A stretch of DNA of 64,000 bases from a virus, in IMG/VR virus record IMGVR_UViG_3300008339_009519, positions 59,370 to 123,369 of that record; one strand, written 5' to 3'. The position numbers and the translations under genes were made by a program. Under the pieces are notes generated by a model. That model worked only from the letters and a program-made list of their open reading frames with translations, did not search any database and was not told where the DNA came from. How positions within the stretch are numbered: the first letter of the stretch is position 1; each line of letters starts with the position of its first letter. This document shows, one piece after another, positions 42,998 to 50,266 of this stretch.

Positions 42998-43615
42998 TTA
43001 CCCCAACATCTCGTCTATTGCTTCTCGTATTGTCCAGCCAGCACCCATAACTCTTGGTATTTCATCTAATGGCATGTCTTGCCAGTTAAATCTGGCAACC
43101 ATAATACCATCTCTACTTACTAAAAATTTTTCATAACCATGAGAAATTCTAGCAATAGCTTGCCCGGCAAGGTTTTGGTTTTCTTTTGCTTTATTACTTT
43201 GATCTGCTGTAAAGTCAGAATAATTTCTTTTTTCATTGCCTTTAAGTGCGGCAAATAATGGGTGTTCATTTTTTCCATTGACATCAACTTTTTCAAAAAA
43301 TGGAAAAGTAACAAATGGATAATGTTCTTTAACAAAAGTCTTTATTTCTTCATTTGTTCCTGGTTCCATTTGTGCAAATTGATTGTTCGGAAAAGCTAGA
43401 ACAGAAAATCCTCTATCTTTAAATTCATCGTGGACTTTTTGTAGTTGCCACAGTTGTCTACATGTTCTAGCATATGACCAGACTTTTGAGCACTTGGGTG
43501 TATATCCACCAGCTTTCGTGGATACGTTTACTATAAGAGTTAACATCCCATCAAACTTTGATAAAAAGTTTTCTTCTCCATCTATGGAGTTAGCAGGTAT
43601 TTTATATATTGACAT
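42998..43615 (-). CDS. Glutathione-peroxidase-like protein lacking the usual catalytic Cys
   Basis: A 205-residue thioredoxin-fold protein of the glutathione peroxidase family. NNQFAQMEPGTNEEI (about 80-95) is the family signature and YEKFLVSRDG matches the late conserved strand. In the active-site loop, where peroxidases have NVASxCG, this protein reads NVSTKAGGYTPKC: Ala replaces the peroxidatic Cys (or Sec) and a Cys sits further along. It may be inactive as a peroxidase or use a displaced Cys. I chose ATG 43615; an ATG at 43651 would overlap the upstream gene by 50 bases. Confidence 0.75.
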   Translation of the reverse strand: MSIYKIPANSIDGEENFLSKFDGMLTLIVNVSTKAGGYTPKCSKVWSYARTCRQLWQLQKVHDEFKDRGFSVLAFPNNQFAQMEPGTNEEIKTFVKEHYPFVTFPFFEKVDVNGKNEHPLFAALKGNEKRNYSDFTADQSNKAKENQNLAGQAIARISHGYEKFLVSRDGIMVARFNWQDMPLDEIPRVMGAGWTIREAIDEMLG

Positions 43616-43922
43616 TTTTTTCACCAGTAATATTAACTTCCATATATTCATCGATTTTTAAAACACCATGAAAGATGAATTCATTTATTTCAACTTCAGC
43701 GGCAATAGTCGCTTTTATTGGGGTGTCTACTGTCGCAGAAAGTTTAAGCTTGTTTCCATCTATTATGCCATTAGAGAATTCTACGGAACCATTTTCCCCA
43801 ATTATTGTACCAGTCACAAATGGATCAGTTGAATCAAGGATTACATCTGCCTTAGATTCACCAAATGGTGTGATAACTTTTACAGACCATTTTCCAACCA
43901 AACTATCTCTTGTATTTAACAT
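43602..43922 (-). CDS. Small beta-barrel-like protein
   Basis: A 106-residue protein with the repeated pattern GKWSVKVITPFGESKADVIL, then VTGTIIGENG, IDGNKLKLSATV and FHGVLKI, which is typical of small calycin-like or lipocalin-like beta domains found in bacterial hypothetical proteins. No catalytic residue is evident. Its end overlaps the peroxidase-like gene by 14 bases, so the two are probably co-translated. Confidence 0.55.
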   Translation of the reverse strand: MLNTRDSLVGKWSVKVITPFGESKADVILDSTDPFVTGTIIGENGSVEFSNGIIDGNKLKLSATVDTPIKATIAAEVEINEFIFHGVLKIDEYMEVNITGEKNVNI

Positions 43923-43941
43923 AATAAGATTATATCATAAA

Positions 43942-44619
43942 TTATTCGTAATAAAACTTCCCTGTAGACAAAGCCGTAGGAATACTGTCCTTATGCCAAA
44001 CATTGATCACCATAACGCGACGGACTCCAGTTAAAGGGGGTGTAGTGTTATGAATTATATGACCTGCGTCAAAAATAATTAACCTATTTGGTTTACAGGC
44101 TATTCTTTCCCTAAGTTCAATCGGCACTATAAGTGGTTCTATATTCTCCATCTCTAGCGCATTATGTGTTTCTTCAGAAACTGCGGTTGGATGCAATTCC
44201 AAAAATCCACCTACAACTTCATTAAAATCTGGATAATAAACACAGCCTGTTTTAGGCCCTCTGAATATCTTGGTATCTGCATAAAGAAACGTATCTTCGT
44301 CAACGTGAGTTCCTAAATATTGACCTGGCTTAAAGGTTCTTGTCCAGTATTCAAAACCACATAATTCTTCAATAGGGAATGGAAGATTGTTTTCCCAAAT
44401 TGCTTGAATAACTTTTTTTCTTGCTGTATTTGCAGGAGATTTATGCCAACCATCCCAAAACATGTAGGGTGCATAGCAGTCGGCCTGCTCACTATGATAG
44501 CTATTTAATTCAGAAGCTATTCGATCTTCATTGCCCATTGAAATAGGAAAAAAATCTTTTGTGTTTTCTATTTCTTTTAGAAGATTTTTGTCTTTTATAT
44601 AGTCATCAATGACTATCAT
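43942..44619 (-). CDS. 2OG-Fe(II) oxygenase (second family)
   Basis: A 225-residue dioxygenase unlike the tandem four. HVD in YLGTHVDED (about 107-109) gives the proximal ligands, IIFDAGHIIHNTT carries the distal His (about 190-195), and GVRRVMVINVWH supplies the Arg. TGCVYYPDF..VVGGFLELH is the usual core strand. ATG 44619 is seven bases after the upstream stop. This type often modifies proteins or small molecules in phage and bacterial clusters; the substrate is unknown. Confidence 0.85.
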   Translation of the reverse strand: MIVIDDYIKDKNLLKEIENTKDFFPISMGNEDRIASELNSYHSEQADCYAPYMFWDGWHKSPANTARKKVIQAIWENNLPFPIEELCGFEYWTRTFKPGQYLGTHVDEDTFLYADTKIFRGPKTGCVYYPDFNEVVGGFLELHPTAVSEETHNALEMENIEPLIVPIELRERIACKPNRLIIFDAGHIIHNTTPPLTGVRRVMVINVWHKDSIPTALSTGKFYYE

Positions 44620-44625
44620 ATAAGA

Positions 44626-45333
44626 TTAGTCCTTGATGATTACAGTATGCCCAGGCGCAGTTGGAATGTGATACACATTAAGACCTGATATTGATTTTAC
44701 TATTTGGTGTAACTCATATGCTGGAGTATATTCGCTATCAGAAGCGTAAACTCTTAAGTCATCATTTGTATGCGATACGACCATAGTGGCACCAGGATTT
44801 AATGCCTCACAGAAATTTTCTATAAGAGATATATCATGGAAAATGTCAAACTCAGTTATAAAAATAAAATCAAATTTACCAAGGGTTCCACTTTCAACAT
44901 CTTGCATTGATTTTGTTTGGTAATCCCAGGAAACGTTATCATCCGCCAAGCAGTGTTCTAAGTAATCTAATTGATAATTATTGATAAATGTAAGATCTGT
45001 TGTTGAATTCATTAATTTAGCGATAGTATAATTAAACGCTGGATTACTCATCAGTGTTTTTGTGGGCTTTGCTGCCAAGAATAACATTTCTACATATGAT
45101 GAAGTGTATTCTGAAACAAAACTATCATTCCAGACGGAGTCTTCTGCTGAAAAAACTTCAAAAAACCAAGTAACAAGATCTCTACCAATTGCTTCTCTTC
45201 TTTTATCTATTGGAAGAGTAGTGAGATAGTCATTTACTTTTCTAGATACGTCAAGTGTGCCCTGAATTTCAAGCGCTTTGTATTTAACAAGTTTTTCTAA
45301 TCTATCATAATAAAGTTTATCATTATTATTCAC
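44626..45333 (-). CDS. Methyltransferase-like Rossmann protein
   Basis: A 235-residue protein. The C-terminal half has the order of a class I methyltransferase: DLTFINNYQLDYLEHCL, then KFDFIFITEFDIFHD, then FCEALNPGATMVVSH, and a final strand. The N-terminal glycine-rich SAM loop is not recognisable, so cofactor use is unsure and it may be only a related Rossmann fold. It starts with GTG at 45333, overlapping the previous gene by eight bases. Co-location with oxygenases suggests a role in the same modification pathway. Confidence 0.5.
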   Translation of the reverse strand: MNNNDKLYYDRLEKLVKYKALEIQGTLDVSRKVNDYLTTLPIDKRREAIGRDLVTWFFEVFSAEDSVWNDSFVSEYTSSYVEMLFLAAKPTKTLMSNPAFNYTIAKLMNSTTDLTFINNYQLDYLEHCLADDNVSWDYQTKSMQDVESGTLGKFDFIFITEFDIFHDISLIENFCEALNPGATMVVSHTNDDLRVYASDSEYTPAYELHQIVKSISGLNVYHIPTAPGHTVIIKD

Positions 45334-45637
45334 GGTTTAAAGCTCCTATTGCTAGTTGACGCCAATACCAAAATCTTCTAATGTTTAGAATTAGGAACAT
45401 TCTTTGATGCTTCAAGAAAACATCTTCTGGTGTGCCTGCAAAAATACTGTTTTGAGTTTCATTAATATAAAATGCGGATGAATTTTCCCTATCAACTTTT
45501 GATAAGCTTCTTGCTGCGGACAGCAACTCGTCAATTGTTACTGAATCTAATGATTCCGGATCTAACCCAACCATAAACATAAAGTATGCTAGTTGCTTTT
45601 CTATATAGCTTATATTTTCTTGAGCATTGAACGCCAT
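45326..45637 (-). CDS. Small helical protein, GxDPE family
   Basis: A 103-residue helical protein. Residues 8-35 (ISYIEKQLAYFMFMVGLDPESL) match the pattern in the genes at 45852-46070 and 46080-46331: an amphipathic helix followed by GxDPE/D. The C-terminus RRFWYWRQLAIGALNRE is aromatic and basic. Function is unknown; it may be a small assembly or regulatory protein duplicated in this locus. Confidence 0.55.
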   Translation of the reverse strand: MAFNAQENISYIEKQLAYFMFMVGLDPESLDSVTIDELLSAARSLSKVDRENSSAFYINETQNSIFAGTPEDVFLKHQRMFLILNIRRFWYWRQLAIGALNRE

Positions 45638-45650
45638 AAAAATCCTATTC

Positions 45651-45845
45651 CTATACTAAATCTTGGTCTTCTATGTGAAGACCGTTATCTGTCAGTAGCG
45701 CCACTGGTGAGGCAAGGCCTGCACATTGGACAATCGCACCATCGTTAAACATAAAAGTACCATCATCCTTAGAATACACTGCATAATTGTTTTTTTCTTC
45801 TACTTGGGTGACGAATTCTTTTTCGTTTATATTTGGATTTGACAT
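45651..45845 (-). CDS. Small acidic protein, unknown
   Basis: A 64-residue acidic protein with two short beta-like segments (YAVYSKDDGTFMFNDGA and ASPVALLTDNGLHIE). It has no membrane segment and no motif. It is packed with 7- and 13-base gaps between small genes of the same block, so it is likely real, but no function can be assigned. Confidence 0.5.
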   Translation of the reverse strand: MSNPNINEKEFVTQVEEKNNYAVYSKDDGTFMFNDGAIVQCAGLASPVALLTDNGLHIEDQDLV

Positions 45846-45851
45846 ATTTTA

Positions 45852-46070
45852 TTAGCCTTTTAAGTTCTCAAGAACTGTAACTTGGTTAATTAACGATTCA
45901 AAAGCTAATTCTTGATTAGCGCCTACAATCTCAGCTGGTTTTTGCATAGATGAAGAAACATTATCTGGATCAATCCCCAAAAGAACAGCCAACATATATA
46001 TTGATTTTTCTAAATATGAAATAGCTTTATTTTTTACAGAAAGCAATTCCGCTGAACTCACGTTTTGCAT
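45852..46070 (-). CDS. Small helical protein, GxDPE family
   Basis: A 72-residue helical protein. ISYLEKSIYMLAVLLGIDPDNV is the signature shared with the genes at 45326 and 46080, followed by a second helix. It is probably a paralog produced by local duplication. Confidence 0.5.
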   Translation of the reverse strand: MQNVSSAELLSVKNKAISYLEKSIYMLAVLLGIDPDNVSSSMQKPAEIVGANQELAFESLINQVTVLENLKG

Positions 46071-46079
46071 GTCTCTCCC

Positions 46080-46331
46080 TTACGAAAGTTGTTGTATTTT
46101 TGCTTTTAGAGTGGTTAATTTTGTTAAATTAGCGCTAATGTCTCTCTTGATCGCAAAGTCTCTATCTTCTTCTGCAGAAGAGGATGAGTCAAAGACAAAG
46201 GTGCTTGGATTAAATGTTTCAGGGTCTTCTCCAAGTTGATGAATCAGTCTATACAAGTCGTCTTCAACGTTGCGGAGTGCTGTTTCTGCGCTCTTCTTTT
46301 TTTCTGAATTTGAAATTAATGAAAAATCCAT
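46080..46331 (-). CDS. Small helical protein, GxDPE family
   Basis: An 83-residue protein with the signature DDLYRLIHQLGEDPETF, an acidic Ser-rich linker and a final helix (LTKLTTLKAKIQQL). It is the first gene of the small-protein block and has a candidate promoter element 33 bases upstream. Confidence 0.52.
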   Translation of the reverse strand: MDFSLISNSEKKKSAETALRNVEDDLYRLIHQLGEDPETFNPSTFVFDSSSSAEEDRDFAIKRDISANLTKLTTLKAKIQQLS

Positions 46332-46363
46332 TCTTCCTCACTTTTTAGTTATAACGTTAGCTT

Positions 46364-46372
46364 AATAGTAAT
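46364..46372 (-). promoter_or_regulatory. Candidate promoter element ATTACTATT (46331 start)
   Basis: Minus-strand ATTACTATT 33 bases before the start at 46331, in a 63-base gap. Confidence 0.35.
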
Positions 46373-46394
46373 AAATATCTGTAAAATTTTATGT

Positions 46395-47099
46395 TTAAAT
46401 TTTTGGATTTTCTAATTTTATTAAACCAGAATTTGCTGGGCCTATTCTTTCGCCCTTTTCATTTAAGCCAGTTTTTATGCCCTTCATCCATGTCCAGGGC
46501 TCTTCTCTATTTTTTCTCATTTTTTCTTCGCCGTATGCTTGTCTGGCCTCCATGAGATCTGGCTTATCCCAAAGATTGTCTACCTCAAACTTAACCGATT
46601 CTAAAACATTACTTTTAAAGATATTAAAAAACATAAATGGTGTTCCAGCAGAAAAAGTGACTGGCTCATTTATTTTAGTAATCATCCAATTCATTTGGAA
46701 CTCATCTGGCCACCAACTTGAAGGAATTATAGCTGAAAGAGCAAAAGCTCCATCGATGTTATAGTTTGGTGGACCACTAATATATGTTTCATAACCATCT
46801 TCCGTACCAAAAGCCCAACCAACCGAAAATGAAACCATGCCTACTATTCCCCCATATGCTAACTGCCTATCTTTATAAAATTCTCCTTCTAGGATTTTTG
46901 GCACGGTGTTGCCGCCATCCCACTGCACAACTACATCTTGTGGAAGAATTAGCTCCCACCCGCTGACATTAGCGGTTGTGACTGGGAGACATTGATAGGC
47001 GTGTTTTTTATAGGTATTATCCATCCAGTCTCTTTTAAGACGTGATTGGACTATTTCTGGTGGATTTTGATGAGTTTTTGTTAAAGTAACTTTAGTCAT
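46395..47099 (-). CDS. DUF6065-like protein
   Basis: A 234-residue protein with the layout I know for DUF6065: a YQCLPVTTANVSGWEL segment near 35-50, an IVGMVSFSVGWAFGTEDGY core, PSSWWPDEFQMNWMITK, and 'FSAGTPFMFFNIFK' near 155. The C-terminus is basic and helical. The family is of unknown function and often travels with 2OG oxygenase genes in phages and bacteria, as here. The match is by recalled pattern. Confidence 0.7.
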   Translation of the reverse strand: MTKVTLTKTHQNPPEIVQSRLKRDWMDNTYKKHAYQCLPVTTANVSGWELILPQDVVVQWDGGNTVPKILEGEFYKDRQLAYGGIVGMVSFSVGWAFGTEDGYETYISGPPNYNIDGAFALSAIIPSSWWPDEFQMNWMITKINEPVTFSAGTPFMFFNIFKSNVLESVKFEVDNLWDKPDLMEARQAYGEEKMRKNREEPWTWMKGIKTGLNEKGERIGPANSGLIKLENPKI

Positions 47100-47102
47100 A
47101 CA

Positions 47103-47717
47103 TTAAACAAGTTCTTCTAAAAGAACCTCAATAGCTGCTTTAATATTAATTAAAGACTGTTGCGAATTAGTTTTTCTATTTCCTGCGTCAAAAGCTAGAT
47201 CAAGAAGATCTGAGTTACAAAATCTAAACATTTTTTTTCCATCTCTAGAGATAATAAACTTTTCAAAGTTTCCTTGGACTGGACCACCGTTTGCTGGGAA
47301 CCCACCATATTGAAGAATATCATAAAGCTTATGTGGAGCTAATCCAGAATCTTCATCTTTTTTGATGGTAACCATTTCAGTATATGGCAAATCTGTTTTA
47401 TAGTGATTCTGCATGTGTGCTCTCATATTTTCTGCTGTTGCACTTGTATCAGCAAATTCTCCATAGGCAAATTCGCAAAAGTCTGTGCTTGGTATTGCAA
47501 GTACTTCAAAACCCTGATCTTTATACTCATGATATAAAGATTCAATAATTGGGTATTGGGCTGAATTAGCACACTCTCCTGTTACATTTGTAATCATTGT
47601 AACCTTACCCTTATATCTTGATAAAATATCTTTTTCTCCATTAATAGAATTGATAGATACGTCATATAAAGACTGTTCAAATGTTTGAAGCGTTGGTAGT
47701 TCGTTTTTCTCTAACAT
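47103..47717 (-). CDS. Glutathione-peroxidase-like protein with catalytic Cys
   Basis: A 204-residue thioredoxin-fold peroxidase. The active loop reads NVTGECANSAQYP, keeping the Cys at the position of the peroxidatic residue; the second loop is AIPSTDFCEF, and GNFEKFIISRDGK (about 155) is the typical C-terminal strand. Compared with the paralog at 42998 it keeps the reactive Cys but has a less typical Gln-containing loop. It might reduce peroxides or support iron enzymes nearby. Start ATG 47717. Confidence 0.75.
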   Translation of the reverse strand: MLEKNELPTLQTFEQSLYDVSINSINGEKDILSRYKGKVTMITNVTGECANSAQYPIIESLYHEYKDQGFEVLAIPSTDFCEFAYGEFADTSATAENMRAHMQNHYKTDLPYTEMVTIKKDEDSGLAPHKLYDILQYGGFPANGGPVQGNFEKFIISRDGKKMFRFCNSDLLDLAFDAGNRKTNSQQSLINIKAAIEVLLEELV

Positions 47718-47724
47718 GGGTGTC

Positions 47725-48459
47725 TCATCCTGGCATTGGGTAGGTTATAGGCTGGTTTGTGCCTTTTGTTATTCCAGCAGTTTGATTGACCACAGGACCA
47801 TCAGCAGTATACCCAATGGCATATTTATGATTATTGTCATTGTAGTCAAACATTGTAACTGCTGAATATTTAGTCCCACTGGTCACTTTTAAGGAGGCAT
47901 GTGCATAAATAAAAGTTGATGGAAAGAGAATAATATCTCCGGCTTGAGGTTTAAAATTGATATCTAAGTATGGAAACCACAATTCCCCACCCTCATAATC
48001 ATCATTTAAATATATCACCGAAGACACAGTACAGCTGTATGAAAAGCCATGATCTGCATGAACAGCAAAGTGTTGACCAGGGTTATATCTTACAAAGTTA
48101 ATAGCTTCCATGTAGTCCATTTTAAAATTGTAGAGAGATTCATAGTGAGTCAGACATTTTTTGAGATGTGTTTCAACATCTTCATAACACTTTCTGACTT
48201 CTTCAAATTCTGGGGTAAGATACTGCCAATGAGATGGACTCATTTTTAGGTCAACACAATCTCTGTAGTCTGGCATTTTTGTATTATATCCTACCATCGC
48301 TTCAGACCACTTAAAAAGATCATGCGTACTATTGCCGATAGTTGCCTCTAATCTTTCTGGAATGTTAAGCTCTCTTGGAATGGCGTTTCTATACAAATAG
48401 ATCCCAAATTTTCTATTATCTTCTGGATTAGCGCAGGCTCCTACATGAAAAAATTCCAT
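47725..48459 (-). CDS. 2OG-Fe(II) oxygenase with Lys in place of the 2OG-binding Arg
   Basis: A 244-residue dioxygenase. HAD in HFAVHADHG (about 137-139), VSSVIYLNDDYEGGELWFPYLDINFKPQAGDIILFPS and the distal His in YAHASL are in place. Where the family has an Arg for 2-oxoglutarate (GxRYS), this protein reads GTKYSAV, so Lys takes that role or the cofactor affinity is changed. The start at ATG 48459 faces the only plus-strand gene across a divergent gap. Confidence 0.82.
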   Translation of the reverse strand: MEFFHVGACANPEDNRKFGIYLYRNAIPRELNIPERLEATIGNSTHDLFKWSEAMVGYNTKMPDYRDCVDLKMSPSHWQYLTPEFEEVRKCYEDVETHLKKCLTHYESLYNFKMDYMEAINFVRYNPGQHFAVHADHGFSYSCTVSSVIYLNDDYEGGELWFPYLDINFKPQAGDIILFPSTFIYAHASLKVTSGTKYSAVTMFDYNDNNHKYAIGYTADGPVVNQTAGITKGTNQPITYPMPG

Positions 48460-48534
48460 TTTTTGACTTCTTTCGATCAGTAAAATTGTTTAGTGATATA
48501 CTATATCATATAAGTATAAGCTGAGGAGCAAAAT
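48460..48534. promoter_or_regulatory. Divergent intergenic region with near-palindromic promoter candidate
   Basis: A 75-base gap between divergent genes. GATATACTATATC at 48495-48507 is nearly its own reverse complement, so each strand reads a TATACT or TATAGT-like box at 30 to 40 bases before its start codon. A GAGGAG ribosome site at 48523-48528 serves the plus-strand gene. Confidence 0.5.
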
Positions 48535-49170
48535 ATGGATTTTCAACCAGAAGAAAAATCTCTAGTAGAACCTGGTCATTTTGGTTCTTCAAAAGATAAT
48601 ATTCTTATAGTAAAAAATTTTGTTGAATTAGAAGATTTAAAAACAATACAAAAATTTTTACCAACCATTAATGAATGGATGGATGCTGGAAAAAATAAAT
48701 ATGCTGAAGACGGGACCTGCACATATGATGCGTCTTACTGGCAGAATCGTCAGTGTAGTGGAGAAATTTTATCTAGAATTAACTTAGATGTATACAATTT
48801 AGTTGATAAATACATTATAAAAATGAAATGGCTTTTAGAAGACAATTTTAAAGTCAAACTAACTGTAAGACCCCCTGTTATTATAAGGTGGTTTCCTGGT
48901 CTTGAACAGCAACCTCATGCTGACAAGCAGCTCAATGATGGATCACCAAATCCATTCCCAACATATGATTTAAATTCATTAATTTATTACAATGATAATT
49001 TTACTGGGGGAGAATTATACTATCCTCAGCATGCTCTTGAAGTTAAACCTGAGCCCGGACTTGCCGTAGCTCATCCAGGAGATATTAACTATCTTCATGG
49101 AGTAAAAAAAGTACTTTCAGGAGAAAGATATACTACTCCTTCTTTTTATACAATAACTAAATTATTGTAA
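48535..49170 (+). CDS. 2OG-Fe(II) oxygenase, only plus-strand gene
   Basis: A 211-residue dioxygenase with HAD in PHADKQ (about 127-129), LNSLIYYNDNFTGGELYYPQ, and distal His in YLHGV followed by GERYTTPSFY with the Arg. It has a strong GAGGAG site six bases before ATG 48535. Its end overlaps the end of the convergent membrane-protein gene by nine bases. It differs from the tandem family and resembles the protein of 47725-48459 in core layout; separate control is likely. Confidence 0.87.
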   Translation: MDFQPEEKSLVEPGHFGSSKDNILIVKNFVELEDLKTIQKFLPTINEWMDAGKNKYAEDGTCTYDASYWQNRQCSGEILSRINLDVYNLVDKYIIKMKWLLEDNFKVKLTVRPPVIIRWFPGLEQQPHADKQLNDGSPNPFPTYDLNSLIYYNDNFTGGELYYPQHALEVKPEPGLAVAHPGDINYLHGVKKVLSGERYTTPSFYTITKLL

Positions 49171-49836
49171 TTTTTCTTTACGGAATAAAGATTTTAAAAG
49201 TGTTATATCTGCCCATATTGGGCCAATTATAATTATAAGATAAATATATCCAGCTATACTTTTTTGCCAATTCAAAATATGATAAGTCATGTTCATCGTG
49301 AAGGTAACTGCATAATTATATTTGGCTATTATTTTTAATAAACTTACCTTATAGTAAAGTTTAAGAGCTAGGTAGGCGTTAACTGATGAGGCTGCAGCAG
49401 CCGTAAAGCAGTACGATGCGCCAAGTTGACCAATATTTGAATCTTGAAAATCAACACATAAAGCCATAATAGCCATAGCTATGGCGCCATAATGATGATA
49501 CTTTGTAGACTTCTGAAGTAATTTATCAGATTTAACAAGAGCCATTATATCTGAAGCTAAATACATTAAACCTAATGTTCTGATGGGTATATTGCTCCAA
49601 ACATCAAATCTAATCTGTGTAATTATTAAATAAATCCAACCAACTGCAATAACAAAACTTATACCACTTTGTATTAATTGCCCAGAACTATAACTTTCTT
49701 TTGGATTAATAGATCCATTTTTTCTAAATATTAGAAGAAATTTTTCATTATTTTGTAATAAATTTATTATTAAACAACAAACTAAAAAAGCGGATATAGG
49801 AATTAAGTTCCATATATCCGCTAAATTAGTTATCAC
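49162..49836 (-). CDS. Multi-pass membrane protein
   Basis: A 224-residue protein with about six hydrophobic segments (near 8-28, 55-75, 85-103, 120-135, 140-155 and 190-212). KYHHYGAIAMAIMALC and the later TYHILNW give a His-rich pattern that recalls TLC-like (TRAM-LAG1-CLN8) membrane proteins, but this is a weak resemblance. It starts with GTG at 49836 with AGG upstream. A membrane enzyme or transport role in the infected cell is possible; membrane location is the only firm inference. Confidence 0.6.
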   Translation of the reverse strand: MITNLADIWNLIPISAFLVCCLIINLLQNNEKFLLIFRKNGSINPKESYSSGQLIQSGISFVIAVGWIYLIITQIRFDVWSNIPIRTLGLMYLASDIMALVKSDKLLQKSTKYHHYGAIAMAIMALCVDFQDSNIGQLGASYCFTAAAASSVNAYLALKLYYKVSLLKIIAKYNYAVTFTMNMTYHILNWQKSIAGYIYLIIIIGPIWADITLLKSLFRKEKLQ

Positions 49837-49862
49837 TCTTTAACCTACTTTACAATTAATTT

Positions 49863-50265
49863 TTACTTAAATCCTGGTGGGAAAAAAGGTGGAAAGAAAG
49901 GTGGAAAGAAAGGTGGGAAGAATGGGGGAAAGAATGGGGGAAAGAATGGTGGGAACCATGGTGGGAAGTATGGTGGGAAGTATGGTGGGAAATATGGTGG
50001 AAAGTATGGTGGGAAAAACGGAGCGTGTCTTTCATATGAAATTGCTGTACCTAAAGGAGTAACAGTTGTATCTGTTAGTGCGGTTTTAACCTTATTGAGA
50101 TCTGCTGCAACTGCTGTTGCAGTGTCAATTGGTGTCCCAACAGTAAAACCAGCGCTTGTTATCGTTGTATTAGCAGTTGAATCGGCTGTTCCGTGCTGCT
50201 ACTGTTGGTTTTGCTGCTTTTCTTTTAGAACCTTTACCAGGTTCTGGTACCCTGTTTGTACTCAT
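49863..50265 (-). CDS. Phe-Pro-Pro repeat protein, rebuilt through CGGA (133 residues)
   Basis: ATG 50265 starts 25 codons ending in CGG at 50191-50193; the +1 frame then gives 108 residues. The N-terminus is basic (KGSKRKAAKPTVAAR), followed by STANTTITSAGFTVGT, a Thr/Ala-rich helix and about 11 repeats of FFPP, YFPP or WFPP, ending PPGFK. The sequence STANTTITSAGF and the basic start are shared with the protein of 59136-59641, which also needs CGGA at the same place, so the join is supported by homology. The zero frame stops after seven codons. The gene begins one base after the stop of the fibre gene at 50267. Likely an exposed tail or fibre component with polyproline-type repeats. Confidence 0.85.
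49873..50018 (-). repeat. Tandem 12-base repeats coding (F/Y/W)FPP
   Basis: About eleven imperfect 12-base units, seen on the plus strand as GGTGGGAAGTAT and variants, each coding a Phe/Tyr/Trp-Phe-Pro-Pro tetrapeptide on the minus strand. They are expected to vary in copy number between relatives. Confidence 0.9.
50190..50193 (-). other. CGGA +1 shift site 7
   Basis: The zero frame reads GCA CGG AAC AGC CGA TTC AAC TGC TAA. After CGGA the frame reads ACA GCC GAT TCA ACT GCT AAT, matching the paralog at 59574-59577 in position and context. Confidence 0.9.
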
Positions 50266-50266
50266 A

